DNA of 64,000 nucleotides from Plenodomus lindquistii. Taxonomy: Eukaryota; Ascomycota; Dothideomycetes; Pleosporales; Leptosphaeriaceae. The notes beneath the pieces were generated by a model. That model saw nothing but the letters and a program-made list of their open reading frames with translations. It was not told the DNA's origin and made no database searches. Shown one piece after another: positions 36,694-47,100 of the stretch; the first letter of the stretch is position 1; every line of letters begins with the position of its first letter. A program made the translations under genes and the position numbers. The stretch spans positions 1,302,001-1,366,000 of the forward strand of contig JANUWI010000009.1 of assembly GCA_025504975.1 (NCBI GenBank), written 5' to 3'.

Positions 36694-38600
36694 TCAATGT
36701 TTCAATAGCTTTTCGGCAACGTCTCTAAGGACAAATTTCTTGATCTTCCCACTTCCTGTGAGTGGTACTTCTCCGTCGTAATCCTCTCCAAGCCAAAAGA
36801 TATGAGCTGGTGCCTTGTGTCTCCCCAAAACCTTCCTAACCCATGTCTTCACTTCCTCGAGGTCAGGTTTCTCAGTGCCGGCTTCATGTAGCAAGAAAGC
36901 AGCGGGCACCTCGACGTAGCGAGGATGTGATACACCGACTACAATTGCGCGGGCGATGGACGGGTGTTCGACAAGACGTTCCTCAATCTCGAGGGGATAT
37001 ATGTTCTCACCACCTGCTATGTGTCAACATAAACCTTCATACACAATGAATAATAGGCTCACCTCGGATAATGATATCCTTAAATCGACCTGTAATGGTG
37101 CAGTATCCGTCGACGTCCAGCACAGCTTCATCACCGGTATGCAGCCACAGCTCACCCTGATCATCGCGTACAAGTAGCTCTGCCGTCTTCTCAGGATTCT
37201 CCCAATACCCGCGACAGACCTGGTACCCAGCTACACAAAGCTCTCCTCGCACACCGATGGGAACCACTCTATCGTCGTGATCTACAATCTTGACACGAGC
37301 ATGGGGAAGGACGGTGCCGACCGAAGTCAACCGCGCATGAAGCGAGTCCGACGTATGCGCATTGAAGACGGTAGGACTGGCTTCAGTCAGACCATAGCTT
37401 GACGTGAAGTCCGTCATGCCAAGCTCGTTGACCATGCGCTCCATGAGCCAACGTGGAACTGGACTACCAGCCACGATACCGGTACGCAACTCCGAGCTCC
37501 AGTTTGCCGGTCGCTCGACGTCCATAATTGACTCCATCATTGCCGGGACACCATGGAGCGCTGTGCAGCGTTCATCGGATATGGCATGCATTGTTGCAAC
37601 GGGATCGAAGGACTCGGCAGGGTATACAATCTTGCCGCCATGGGTGAGCGTTGCAAGGAGGCCGAGTGTGAGACCAAAGCAGTGGAAGAGAGGTGGTGGA
37701 CAGCAGAGGGTATCTGATGGTGTGAGGTCCATGCGGTCGCCGATGAAGCGTGAATTGTTGATCAGGTTACTTGTTCTCCGTTAACCGGTGTAGTTATCGA
37801 AAGGATGATATACGTACTGATGTGTTAGCATGGCAGCTTTTGGATTGCCGGTGCTGCCACTTGTGAACTGGAGGTTCACGACATCATGTGGACTAATAAT
37901 GCCGTCGAATATGTCCAGAATGTGGCCTGGTATGCTCTCCGCCTCCTTGATGAACTCATGGTATTTGATAAAGTCACTATAGTGTCCACGTATCAGACAC
38001 ACGGTCTTGAGGTCTGGCAGAGTTGATGATAGATCTTCTTCGTGTAGCTTCTCTAGTAAGGGTTCGTTGTCCAATCGTGAGATCGTAGGTGTTGTGAAGA
38101 GCATTCGGCATTCTAGTAATGTTGGTATGTATACAAAGTTGAACGCGGATGTACTACTCACTTGTATGTCTTAGAGCGTATTCCATCTCGGTTGCTGTGT
38201 AGGTGTTGTTGAGCGTCACGCAGATCGCGCCAACTCTCGCACAAGCAAAGAATAATGCAATGTATTTTTCACAGTTTCCGCTCATTATTCCAATCCTGTC
38301 CCGCGGCCGAACGCCATATTTGAGCAAGGCCCTGGCCAACAGATTGGATTCGTTCCTTAGATCTTGATATGTCCATCGCGTGCCTGTCCAAGGTATTATG
38401 ACGGCCTCGTTTTGAGGATACGCTGCCGTTTGTTGTGACAGTAGTTGCGACAACGTCAATTGCGATAGCGGGGGATCGAGGGGTCCCGTAACGAGAGAAA
38501 GGTTGGGATAGGGTGGGAGGATGTATGGATCGATTTGAAGCAGTGTTTGATTTAGACGTTGGAGTGCGTCTTGCCGGGACTGATCGTACATGTCGGCCAT
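36694..38600 (-). CDS. sidI: SidI-like acyl-CoA ligase (586 aa)
   Basis: Four exons: 38162-38600, 37818-38112, 37063-37769 and 36694-37013. The introns are 48-49 nt and the phases agree. It is an AMP-binding enzyme with A3 QFTSGSTGNPKAAMLTH, A5 SYGLTEASP, A7 HTGDEAVLD, A8 GRFKDIIIRGGENIYP and the A10 lysine in PLTGSGKIKK. Length and context match SidI, the mevalonyl-CoA ligase of extracellular siderophore synthesis. Near the N-terminus Arg15-Leu-x5-Gln22-Ile23 is a near match to a PTS2 peroxisomal signal. Aspergillus SidI is imported by PTS2. The C-terminus (EKLLKH) is not a PTS1. An ATCWGATAA site sits two bases upstream of the ATG. A generic medium-chain acyl-CoA ligase cannot be excluded, but the SidF-like and NRPS neighbours favour SidI. 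Confidence 0.82.
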
Positions 38601-38601
38601 T

Positions 38602-38610
38602 TTATCAGAT
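38602..38610 (-). promoter_or_regulatory. SreA-type GATA site at SidI-like start
   Basis: Minus strand reads ATCTGATAA, an exact ATCWGATAA match, ending one base short of the ATG triplet's preceding base. It could lie in the leader rather than the promoter. Confidence 0.5.
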
Positions 38611-38645
38611 CGATCTCCTTGAAGACCAAAAAATGGGTATGTCGA

Positions 38646-38834
38646 CTAGTCACTGAGTCCGATCGATCGCCCGTACGCAGCAGCCCGTGGCGGGTGAGAT
38701 GTGACAGGGATGAAGTGCTGGCTCAGGTAATGGAAAGCGATGAAGGAGAGCGATAGAGAAGCAATTGTGTACAAGGTTATCCATAGAAAGTCGAGCAGTC
38801 GAGGGTGAAGTTGGGCTGTGCTGATCTTCGCCAT
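38646..38834 (-). CDS. Small single-TM ORF upstream of SidI-like gene (62 aa)
   Basis: The ORF starts in a strong context (ACCATGGCG) and encodes MAKISTAQLHPRLLDF, then a hydrophobic helix (LWITLYTIASLSLSFIAF), then a polar tail ending YGRSIGLSD. Its stop codon is 45 bases before the SidI-like ATG on the same strand, so it could be a separate small membrane protein, an upstream ORF in the SidI-like leader, or chance. No family is recognised and no splice joining it to the ligase in frame was found. Confidence 0.4.
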   Translation of the reverse strand: MAKISTAQLHPRLLDFLWITLYTIASLSLSFIAFHYLSQHFIPVTSHPPRAAAYGRSIGLSD

Positions 38835-39166
38835 GGTCCCTTATGAGTACCTCAGTAATGGCTACTCGCTGATGCCTCGGATCTAAGTGCTCCGGGGAGC
38901 CAGCTGGTCATCTCCTTGACATAGCATTTTTTCTGCTTAGATTGTATGCGTCGTTGCTGTGGATCTTCACCTACAAGACCCGGCGAAAGGACATGCTCCG
39001 CCACGCAACGGACCACAAAAGCTCCTTCTCTTTGTGGGAACAACGCCGCTGGCATCATCCTGGTGTCGATTAGGAGCCACCGTCAAGTGATCAGCCAAAA
39101 ACTTTGCTCGTAAGGGAGATGATCGTCACTTGTCACCCGTGGTGGAGAGGTACTGTGGTAGGAGTA

Positions 39167-39190
39167 TACCGCAAAAGTACTCCATGTGGG
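39167..39190 (+). repeat. Left terminal inverted repeat
   Basis: 24-bp repeat beginning TACCGC and ending ATGTGGG. It is the perfect reverse complement of 39440-39463. Confidence 0.93.
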
Positions 39191-39439
39191 GGGGGGGGGG
39201 GGCTTACGCAACCTCGGGTATTTATCTGAAGCTATACGTATATTATCTAGAGCTATAACAGATATAGGTAATATAGTATTTTTCTAGAACTTTCTTCTTT
39301 CTCTTTTGCGATAGGTACAAATTAAATCTAACCCCCTCTCTAGATACAAATTATTAGGCTTGTAATAAGCTTGTATTTAAACTCGCTACGTAGCTTTGGA
39401 GATATCACCACGCAGCTTTCTAAACCTCTGTACACAGGG

Positions 39440-39463
39440 CCCACATGGAGTACTTTTGCGGTA
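39440..39463 (-). repeat. Right terminal inverted repeat
   Basis: 24-bp repeat beginning CCCACAT and ending GCGGTA. It is the perfect reverse complement of 39167-39190. Confidence 0.93.
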
Positions 39464-39637
39464 CACCATAGTAGACAGGCCGGTGCTACCCCGGTCACAC
39501 TACTGCGTATGTGCAGGCTAGGGCCAGACTGACTTCCATCTCATCTGATTAGATTATGGGATGAGACATCATGGTACTAAACAATACGACATCGGGAATG
39601 GGTCCTCGGGGTCCAAGCTTGGTGCAAGAGAATTTTT

Positions 39638-39646
39638 TTATCAGAT
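39638..39646 (-). promoter_or_regulatory. SreA-type GATA site (ATCTGATAA)
   Basis: Exact ATCWGATAA match on the minus strand, about 1.04 kb upstream of the SidI-like start and just beyond the MITE. Confidence 0.6.
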
Positions 39647-40072
39647 GGAGCAGGGTTGGTACGGGTTCGAGAGAATGGGGTTAAGCTGGTGGCTGGGCGT
39701 CCCTTCCGTTACCTAAAGGTAAATGATTTATCGCTAGACCTGCCCCATTCAAGCGAATGCGCTAGGTGTATGTGAGAGAACTGGGTAGGTTTCGACTGCA
39801 TATTTTTAATCAACTTTGGAGGTTTGAAATTTCCCAGGACATGCCCCACCGTGCCCCTAACCTGGCGGTATGATCATACTCTAGATATTTCAAAGTCAGA
39901 GCGTACTGTAACGCCGTTACGTGCTTACAGTGTGACCATCGGCTACGCAGACTAGCTCTGTGCACTGCGTCAAAGAATGCACACCTATCGACGCCTCATA
40001 CGACATTGGATCAAGCATCCACGCACCACCAGACGGTTGGGGTCTGAGCGGGGATATTCCTGGATACGACGG

Positions 40073-40081
40073 ATCTGATAA
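40073..40081 (+). promoter_or_regulatory. SreA-type GATA site (ATCTGATAA)
   Basis: Exact match on the plus strand, 53 bp from the next site at 40134, upstream of the SidI-like gene. Confidence 0.6.
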
Positions 40082-40133
40082 TCGATTTGGCTACACGTAG
40101 CCGATGCCAGCACGGATGCTGACCTGGTTAATG

Positions 40134-40142
40134 TTATCTGAT
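40134..40142 (-). promoter_or_regulatory. SreA-type GATA site (ATCAGATAA)
   Basis: Exact match on the minus strand, paired with the site at 40073. The paired layout resembles GATA-factor targets with two zinc-finger sites. Confidence 0.6.
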
Positions 40143-40517
40143 CCGCGCCCTGCATAACTAGATGGCGCTCTGAAGGCCCTCATTGGCTAGAACGGAAATA
40201 CGGCGTAAACGCCATGACGTCTGCACTGTAGAATGTAGCGTGTAGAATTACGTGTATGAAGGGTCGAACCGCTTGGATGTCCGCTGCATCGCGATCGAAG
40301 TATCTTTACAGCTGATCCCAAAACTGTGTAATGAGCGCTACTACACAGTGCCAGCGATTGACAAATAGTCGTCGACTCGCGCTAATCGAGGGTCATCACG
40401 GATACCGGCGCTTTGAGAATCTCAATGTTTGAGAAGGGAACATGTGTGATTAGGACGTGTAGTAGTATATACAAGCAATGCTATGGCTAAAAGTCAACGA
40501 CGGCAAGCAAGCTTCGA

Positions 40518-41897
40518 TCACAGTTTGGCTGCAGCATCGAGGCTTGGTCGGACCTTTTTCTCACCATCCCATACAAAAGGGCTTAAGGTGAAGAATTTCT
40601 CCCTGTTCACCATCATGAGCGCGCTTCGTTTGTGCGGGAGATCCATAAGCTTCTCAACATGGAAGCCATGGGCGAAGTCGTACGCCAGTACTGTGCTACT
40701 CGTAGCCGACGGTTCGCCTACCAAGTTCCAGGTGCGTGGCTCATCAAGGAACATGTAATGCATGAGTCCAGACCACCATGCAGAGACCCTGTATGGACCT
40801 CTGAACCTGATGTCACCAACGAGTGAGTGCCTACCACGGTCATACGGTGATGACTGGTAGTGCGCACCCATATGATCTTCCTATTGCAGGTGTCAGTTGG
40901 AAGTGTACCATGCTAGTCGAGATAAGTGGACGCCTACCATGGCCCAGTAGACCTCGAAGTAGGCGAATAGTACGTCGTCAAATGCAGCGAACATGGTTAA
41001 TACGTGGGGATCTTCATGCAGCTTGCGGAGATAATCGCGGTGCTGATCCAGTGTGCCGGTCTCGTTCCATCCGGCAGCTACACGTGGGTCGTTCTGCCAA
41101 GTGTGGAACAGCTTGAGATGCTCGTCATTGGTGTAATCGAGAGCGACCATGGTAAAATGCTCCTTCAGATGCGGTATCCATCGACTGTAGATGATTGATC
41201 CAGGCTCAGGCTTTGGTTCCCGAACGGGATGCATAGTGTGCCGTGGCAGGGCTGGGAATTGTGTAGAAGGAGCATTCTGATATGGAAAGGGGGGATAATG
41301 TCTGGTGATTGACTTGCCAGAAGCATCCAGGTGCGGTGCCCAAACTGGACGAGCACCAAAGGGCGACCCGGCGCCTTGCCAGAAAGTACCTCGTAGCAGC
41401 AAATGCCCGTCGTGCGGCGCTGATGCGCTAGAAGCCCTGGGATGAGGGTGGAATAAGCCGGTTGCAAACAGTTCCTTAGCCAAAGACTCGGAATCTTGAC
41501 CAGAGAATAGGACCCTAAGGTGCTCCACCAGAGGGTGCAGGGAAACCAATGCATATGCGATGAGCCACAGCTGCGGGATGGACGGTCGCTCTCCAGTCCA
41601 TGTCACTGTTAGATAGGGTGATCTTCGCGCGCGCGCCCAAGAACTGTTGTCGCCGGCCGCAGGTGCTTCGTCTTTACTTAAGACTCGAACATCGCTGAAG
41701 GATAACGTGTCGCTGTGTAGTGTCATAGGAGGATTGGTCTCCTTCCCGGTTGTGTTTGCTGAAGATGGAAATATTTGATTGCATACAGGCTGGCCCTTGG
41801 CAGCAATATTATCGATCGCATAGGCAGTGAGATATGGATGTGGCAGCTTGAGGACAAGCGGCTCTGCAGCCGCAATTGCGTTCGCCTGTTTTGCCAT
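40518..41897 (-). CDS. sidF: SidF-like N5-hydroxyornithine acyltransferase with PTS1 (440 aa)
   Basis: Two exons, 40938-41897 and 40518-40880, join in phase over a 57-nt intron (donor after YFEVYWAM, branch CTGAC). The C-terminal half is the IucB/SidF-type GNAT fold of siderophore acyltransferases. Its signature runs from RVAAGWNETGTLDQHRDYL to EDHMGAHYQSSPYDRG, then LDEPRTWNLVGEP and MDLPHKRSALM. The last three residues are AKL, a canonical peroxisomal PTS1, as in Aspergillus SidF. The expected reaction is transfer of anhydromevalonyl (or another acyl) from CoA to N5-hydroxyornithine. It shares a 597-bp divergent promoter region with the SidA-family gene. Distinguishing SidF from the acetyl-transferring SidL would need a phylogeny. 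The PTS1 and the SidI-like neighbour favour SidF. Confidence 0.9.
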
Positions 41898-42494
41898 AAC
41901 TACTGCAAAGTGATGGAGTGTAACGAAGCGTAAAAAATCCTAGGGTTCAAGGCAAATGGTGTGGCCGCCTGAACATGAAGGCGTTCAAATCGTGCGAAGT
42001 CGCATCGTACAATGTGGAGCCGAGGTCAAAGCCGGATTCCCAGGGAATCTTAGCCCACGGCATTACGCAGGCTTAGGCCGGTATGGTACCCTTCGAACGG
42101 CATACTTTCGGGCGACAGGGATACGGGAGGACTTGCAGGCAGGGCGAATCCCTAGTGGGTGGCTGATCACACCATACCATGTGGGTCTTGGTCTTAGTCT
42201 GGAAGCCACAAAGCCATGCACGTCGGCTTACACCACTTTATGCACTGTAGCATGTGTTAGCAATGTCCCGCGTGGGCAGTCCGCGCTAACTGTCGGTGAC
42301 ATAGTCTTGATCTTGTTGTCGGAAAGCATGGGCCAGTATTGTATAGCTCTGCAAATGACAACAGGTCCGTGAACCAGGATCGCAGCATATCTTCGTGGCG
42401 TTAGCAAAAATCCTTCCAGGAAGCTTTTCGTTTGTCGAACTTGCAACGCAGCAGGATTAGTATCTTGTGTCCATCAAGCGTTTCTCCACCCATC
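41898..42494. other. Divergent promoter region, SidF-like / SidA-like genes
   Basis: 597 bp between two divergent start codons. No ATCWGATAA match is present, unlike the other cluster promoters. A 138-residue plus-strand ORF at 41956-42372 has no recognisable sequence and is not accepted as a gene. Confidence 0.65.
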
Positions 42495-43790
42495 ATGTCT
42501 TCTGCAGAGCGATCTGTCAGCTCTCTGAAAAACACTCCATCAGCAACGTCGTCGGATACGACGCCGACTTTCGATCTTGTAAGCATTGGTTTCGGAGCCA
42601 CTCAACTGGCTACAGCCATTGCAAATCACGAAGCCAGACGACCCCTAAACACCCTATACTTGGAACGCAAGCCATCGTTTTCATGGCACAACGAGTCGCA
42701 TACAGCCAGAACCCGCATGGACACTCCGTTTGTCTACGATCTCGCAACTCTCCGCAATCCTAGAACTTCTTTCAGCTATGTCAACTATTTGCTGGAACAG
42801 AAACGCCTCATCGAGTTCGCCAACTCTGACCGACTCAATCCTCTACGTGAAGAGTTCGACGATTATATGAAGTGGTGCGCCAAACAGTTCAATGGCCAAG
42901 TGCGATATAGCAGCGAAGTTGTAGGCGTGGCCCCGGAGATGGAAGGCGATTTGGTTAAAGGCTGGAGAGTCAATGTCAGAGATAGCCGCGGCACAACTTA
43001 CATGGTGCGCGCGAGGAACATTGTCGCGCCTTCACCTTCAAAGCAGAAGCCCGCTATACCTCAACCCTTGACAACGATTGACTTCTCGTCTGGACAGAGG
43101 ATCATTTCCATGAGCGAGTACGCGACCAGAAGAGATGAGCTACGAGGAGCAAACGAGCCACGCCTAGACGTCTCTGTCATTGGGTCTGGGCCACAGACGG
43201 CGGAAGTACTGAACGATCTTCTCACGTGCTCTCGGTTGGGGAACATTACGGTGGTGACAGAAGATGAGTCCTTGGCACCTTTGACGATTCTTAACGAGCA
43301 GGAACCGCCGCAACCGCAACTGTGTTCGATATGGACAAAGCCCACCGATGACAAGAAAATCTCTGTGACTGGGGCTTCAGAGCTGGTCCAAGCGATCTAC
43401 ATGCGCGGATATGAGAAGCATGTTCAAACCAAGGGTGAATACAAACTTCGCGTCGTCATCAGCAAGAACGCCGGAACGGCTTGCTCAAAGTCCAACGTCG
43501 TCATTCGAGATACTGCTGTCAGCTCAGTGTCCACCGGTGACCTACTCCAGAGCTTGGACGCTCTGATTCTCGGCTGCCAGCAGAAGAGCGAGAGCTTAGA
43601 GGAGGTGCAATTCAAGCACGGCGCCGTTGCCGATGGCTGCCGGCTGTGGCTAGTCTCGCCCAAGTCGGAGGGAGGGCGCGCGCTGGCAAAGGACGTAGCC
43701 CTTGCAGCGGGTGAAATTGTACGCAAGGTGTCGTCGTCAGTGGCCGACGCATCACGGGTCGGTGCGGTGCAGGTGCAAGCTCGGATGTAG
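42495..43790 (+). CDS. Divergent SidA-family N-monooxygenase (431 aa)
   Basis: Single exon starting MSSAERSV. The open frame continues upstream to 42432 without an ATG. It belongs to the lysine/ornithine N-hydroxylase family: FAD motif SIGFGATQLATAIAN, WHNE, then DLATLRNPRTSFSYVNYLLE, NADPH motif VIGSGPQTAEVLNDLL and a C-terminal Ala-rich segment. Canonical ornithine hydroxylases have QxSFLKDL before the LATLR block. The lysine contacts ornithine and the glutamine lies near the flavin. Here that stretch is MDTPFVYDL, so Gln is Asp and Lys is Tyr. The FVNEIF-like loop is replaced by TILNEQEPPQP. At 431 residues it is shorter than SidA (about 500). It either uses a different amine, needs a partner, or is a regulatory paralogue. 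Position between the SidF-like and ABC genes supports a siderophore role. Confidence 0.8.
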   Translation: MSSAERSVSSLKNTPSATSSDTTPTFDLVSIGFGATQLATAIANHEARRPLNTLYLERKPSFSWHNESHTARTRMDTPFVYDLATLRNPRTSFSYVNYLLEQKRLIEFANSDRLNPLREEFDDYMKWCAKQFNGQVRYSSEVVGVAPEMEGDLVKGWRVNVRDSRGTTYMVRARNIVAPSPSKQKPAIPQPLTTIDFSSGQRIISMSEYATRRDELRGANEPRLDVSVIGSGPQTAEVLNDLLTCSRLGNITVVTEDESLAPLTILNEQEPPQPQLCSIWTKPTDDKKISVTGASELVQAIYMRGYEKHVQTKGEYKLRVVISKNAGTACSKSNVVIRDTAVSSVSTGDLLQSLDALILGCQQKSESLEEVQFKHGAVADGCRLWLVSPKSEGGRALAKDVALAAGEIVRKVSSSVADASRVGAVQVQARM

Positions 43791-44116
43791 AATCATACTT
43801 GTCTGAATTGGGAATGGCGTTAAACTAGCAAATTTTTATCAATCAATCATCTAATCTCATGCATGGGTGCGAATCCACCAACCCGCGACACTCTCCAAGC
43901 TCCACCACCGTCCACCATGCATGCCTTGCATCGTTATTCATGCGAAGCTATGCCTATTACTGAAATGTCGCTAATTCCCCTTGTGCCCGCCATGTCGATC
44001 GAGGTAGTGGCGTCTTGGAGGGGCCAACGCACCCTGGCAACCCTCCAGCCGATGATTCTGCAAAACCTCACAACATTCCTGATCTCGGAGCCATAGTCCT
44101 TTTGTCTTCAGGCACT
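43791..44116. other. Gap between SidA-like and ABC genes
   Basis: Holds the SidA-like 3' end and the ABC promoter. A near-site reading TTATCAATC occurs near 43835 but is not an exact GATA match. No gene is supported. Confidence 0.6.
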
Positions 44117-47100
44117 ATGGCTGTCAAGAAAAGCCCTTTGGCGTCTATTAAGCCCTTTGTCGGATTCATTCAACTCCTCTTCTATGCGGACCCAACATGG
44201 CTGGACAAGCTGCTCATCTTCGTCGGCGTCATAGCAGCAATCGCAGCAGGCGTTCCCTTTCCGCTAATCGGTATAGTCTTTGGACAACTAGTCGACGAGA
44301 TCAACGATGCAAACTGCAGCAATGAAGCTGGCACTGGCACAGGAGACATGGACTCGATTACACCCAAAATTCTGCTCATGGTCTATATCGCCATCGGCAG
44401 TTTCGCTTGCATCTATACGCACCTTGTGTGTTGGAACTTGACATCACAACGCCTAGCCCAACGTGTCCGAGATCGCTACCTAAGAAATCTTTTGCGACAG
44501 GACATGGCATTCTTCGACAATCTCCAGTCTGGAGAAGTCTCATCTCGACTGAATGGCGACGTCCAAGCAATCGAGAGCGGTACCAACGAAAAGGTTGGTG
44601 TCGCGCTCACCTGTGTTTCATTCTGCGTAACGGCATATATTGTCGGCTTCATCAAGAACGCACAGCTTGCTGGCATGATGGTCTCATTGATCCCTGCATT
44701 CCTTCTGATGGCAACGATTGGCGGTCATTACGTGGGGAAATACAGCACGAAGCTTGGCGAGAGCTTCGGATCTGCAAGCGCAATTGCTTCTGAAGCCTTG
44801 AACCACGTTGGTTTGGTACATGCTCTCGGGGCTGATGTGAGACTGGAAGAGAAGTTTCGCGGTCACCTAGGGAATGCTCGCACGCAAGGTATCAAGAAAG
44901 CAACTGTGGCTGCCATACAAGCAGGACTACTATATTTCATTGCTTTCTCAGCCAACGCCTTAGGATATTGGCAAGGTAGTCGCAAGATAGCCGACTCAAT
45001 CGAGGGCAAAGGGAGTGCGACAATCGGCGAGATATATACGGTCACTTTCATTCTCCTTGACGGTAAGACCGACCCCCCTCTTAGCCTTGGTCTCACCTAA
45101 CACATTATCATAGGTGCTATCGTTCTCAGCCAGGTCGCGCCTACGCTACCGCTATTTGGTGGTGCTCTGGCCGCCTTTGCACGTATACGCAAAGATATCG
45201 AGACTCAACCAACCATTGACAACACCGGGACAAGCGCTGAAAAAGCGAAATCAGTCGAAGGTGCAATCGAACTTCGTGATGTCGAGTTTACGTATTCCTC
45301 CCGGCCGGACCATCCCGTCCTGACCGGTGTATCTCTCAAGTGCGACGCAGGTCAGCTCACCGCCATTGTTGGTCTCTCTGGCAGCGGCAAGTCGACTATT
45401 GCTAGTCTGATAATGAGATTCTACGACCCACAAAACGGAGCTGTATTTCTCGACGGCAAAGATCTCAAAGACATCAACATCAGGAATCTACGAGGCTTCA
45501 TCAGCCTAGTGCAGCAAGAGCCTTCCCTCCTCGATCGATCGATATTGGAGAACATAGCTCTAGGCCTGGTGAACTCCCCACCACACGCTCATCTAGAGAA
45601 GACTCTGCTCAGTGGAATTCTTGCCCAAGTCGCTGAAGATGTTCGGGGGGGACATGACCTTCTTAAAGTGGCCGAGAAGCTGAGTCCAGAAATTGTAGAA
45701 ATCGTTCAGTTAGTGCAGCATGCTGCAGATCTTGCAGATGTTGCTATTTTCATCGACCGCTTGGAATTCGGTTTCGCGACTCTGGTTGGATCTAGCGGAA
45801 GTCTCGTAAGTGAAGATGCACCCTCATCTTGTATAGATGCAGTAGCTTCTTAGGCGTCTAAATCTTGGCACTACTCCATAACTGCAAGAGTCACTCCGAC
45901 TTCTCAAAACTTACATTGTACACTCTTTGCACCGGAGATCTAACTAACCAATCACAGGTCAGTGGTGGTCAGAAGCAAAGGATCGCGCTTGCGCGCGCCC
46001 TTGTCCGCGATCCTAAGATCCTGATCTTGGACGAAGCTACCGCAGCACTTGACTCCGCAAGTGAGCAACGCATTCAAGGCGCAATCGAGAGAGCATCAAA
46101 AGGAAGGACTGTAATTTCCATCGCTCACCGTCTCTCTACTATTCGGAATGCCTCAAAGATTGTCGTCATGAAGAAGGGCGAAATCCTTGAGCAAGGCACA
46201 CACGAGCAGTTGATGAGCCTAAATGGATCCTACGCCGACATGATCCGCCTGCAAACAGTCAAGTCTAACGAAGATGAAGGATCTAGCACAAGGACAAGTC
46301 TTGACTCCCACGACACTGACGTGGTATCGAATGAGAAAGAAGTGTTGACCGCAGATGAGGCAGATCAAACTCCCACTCCAACCTCGAACGACGCCAAGGC
46401 TGCGGAGCCAATCAAAGGATCAGTAGTTGCTGGGTCTATCCGCAAAACCATGGGTCCACTGGTGAGACCTTATTCCCTCCTCGTGGTGCTAGCCTTCTTT
46501 GCCGCTTTGGTTGTCGGTGGCCAGTATTCTGGATCCGGTCTCTTATTTGGTAACATCATGGGCACCATGTCGCCATGCAATCCACCAGATTACATCCGCT
46601 CTCACGGCGCCCTCCTCTCCGGCATGTATTTCATGCTAGCTTGCGTTGAGTTTCTGGCCAACTTCGCCAGCTGGGCACTTTTCGGTCTTATTTCGGAGCG
46701 TCTTATTTACAAAGTCCGCAATCTGTCATTGAAAACGCTATTGCAGCAGCCGTTGCAGTGGCATGAGTCTGATTCTCGAAGTCCGTCCCAATTGTTAGAA
46801 TATATCACTAAGGACGGCAACTCACTTGCTGGATTCAGCGGCTCTATCATTGGTATGCATAATGCTTGAATCCTCTCCATATATCGGACCGTAGACATCG
46901 CTGACCCCACCAATAGGAACATTGTTTTCCGTTTTGGTCAACTTTGTCGCTGCGATTATACTTTCGCATGCCATTGCGTGGAGAATCGCTGTAGTCTGTC
47001 TTGTCATGGTACCTCTCCTCCTTGGAGCCGGATATATGCAACTCAGCGCCATATCCAAATTCGCCGTCAAACATGCTGGCGCGTTCTCCTCATCTATCGG

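Larger units (their letters stand above)
39167..39463. mobile_element. MITE-like element with 24-bp perfect terminal inverted repeats
   Basis: A 297-bp AT-rich element without an ORF. Its ends are perfect inverted repeats at 39167-39190 and 39440-39463, starting TACCGCAAAAGTAC. The outermost TA on each side can be read as a TA target duplication, giving 22-bp inverted repeats of a Tc1/mariner (Fot1/Pogo)-type non-autonomous element. A run of about 15 G follows the left repeat. The interior is rich in TA steps (TATACGTATATTATC), as expected of a RIP-affected or naturally AT-rich MITE. No second copy was seen in the window. Confidence 0.85.
38835..40517. other. Regulatory and MITE-bearing gap in the siderophore cluster
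   Basis: This lies between the 5' end of the SidI-like gene and the 3' end of the SidF-like gene. It contains a MITE-like element (39167-39463) and three exact ATCWGATAA sites (39638, 40073 and 40134). No coding sequence is supported. An ORF beginning at 40483 on the plus strand is antisense to the SidF-like second exon. Confidence 0.7.

Noticed and set aside
38601..38834. The 62-codon ORF as a first exon of the SidI-like gene
   Set aside because: No GT-AG pair joins it to the ligase in frame, and its own stop codon lies 45 bp before a well-placed ligase ATG.
39205..39260. TTATCTGAA and TTATCTAGA inside the MITE as GATA sites
   Set aside because: Each misses the ATCWGATAA consensus by one or more bases, so neither was counted with the exact sites.
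41956..42372. 138-residue plus-strand ORF between SidF-like and SidA-like genes
   Set aside because: It lies wholly within the divergent promoter region, has no recognised motif and no conserved-looking composition.
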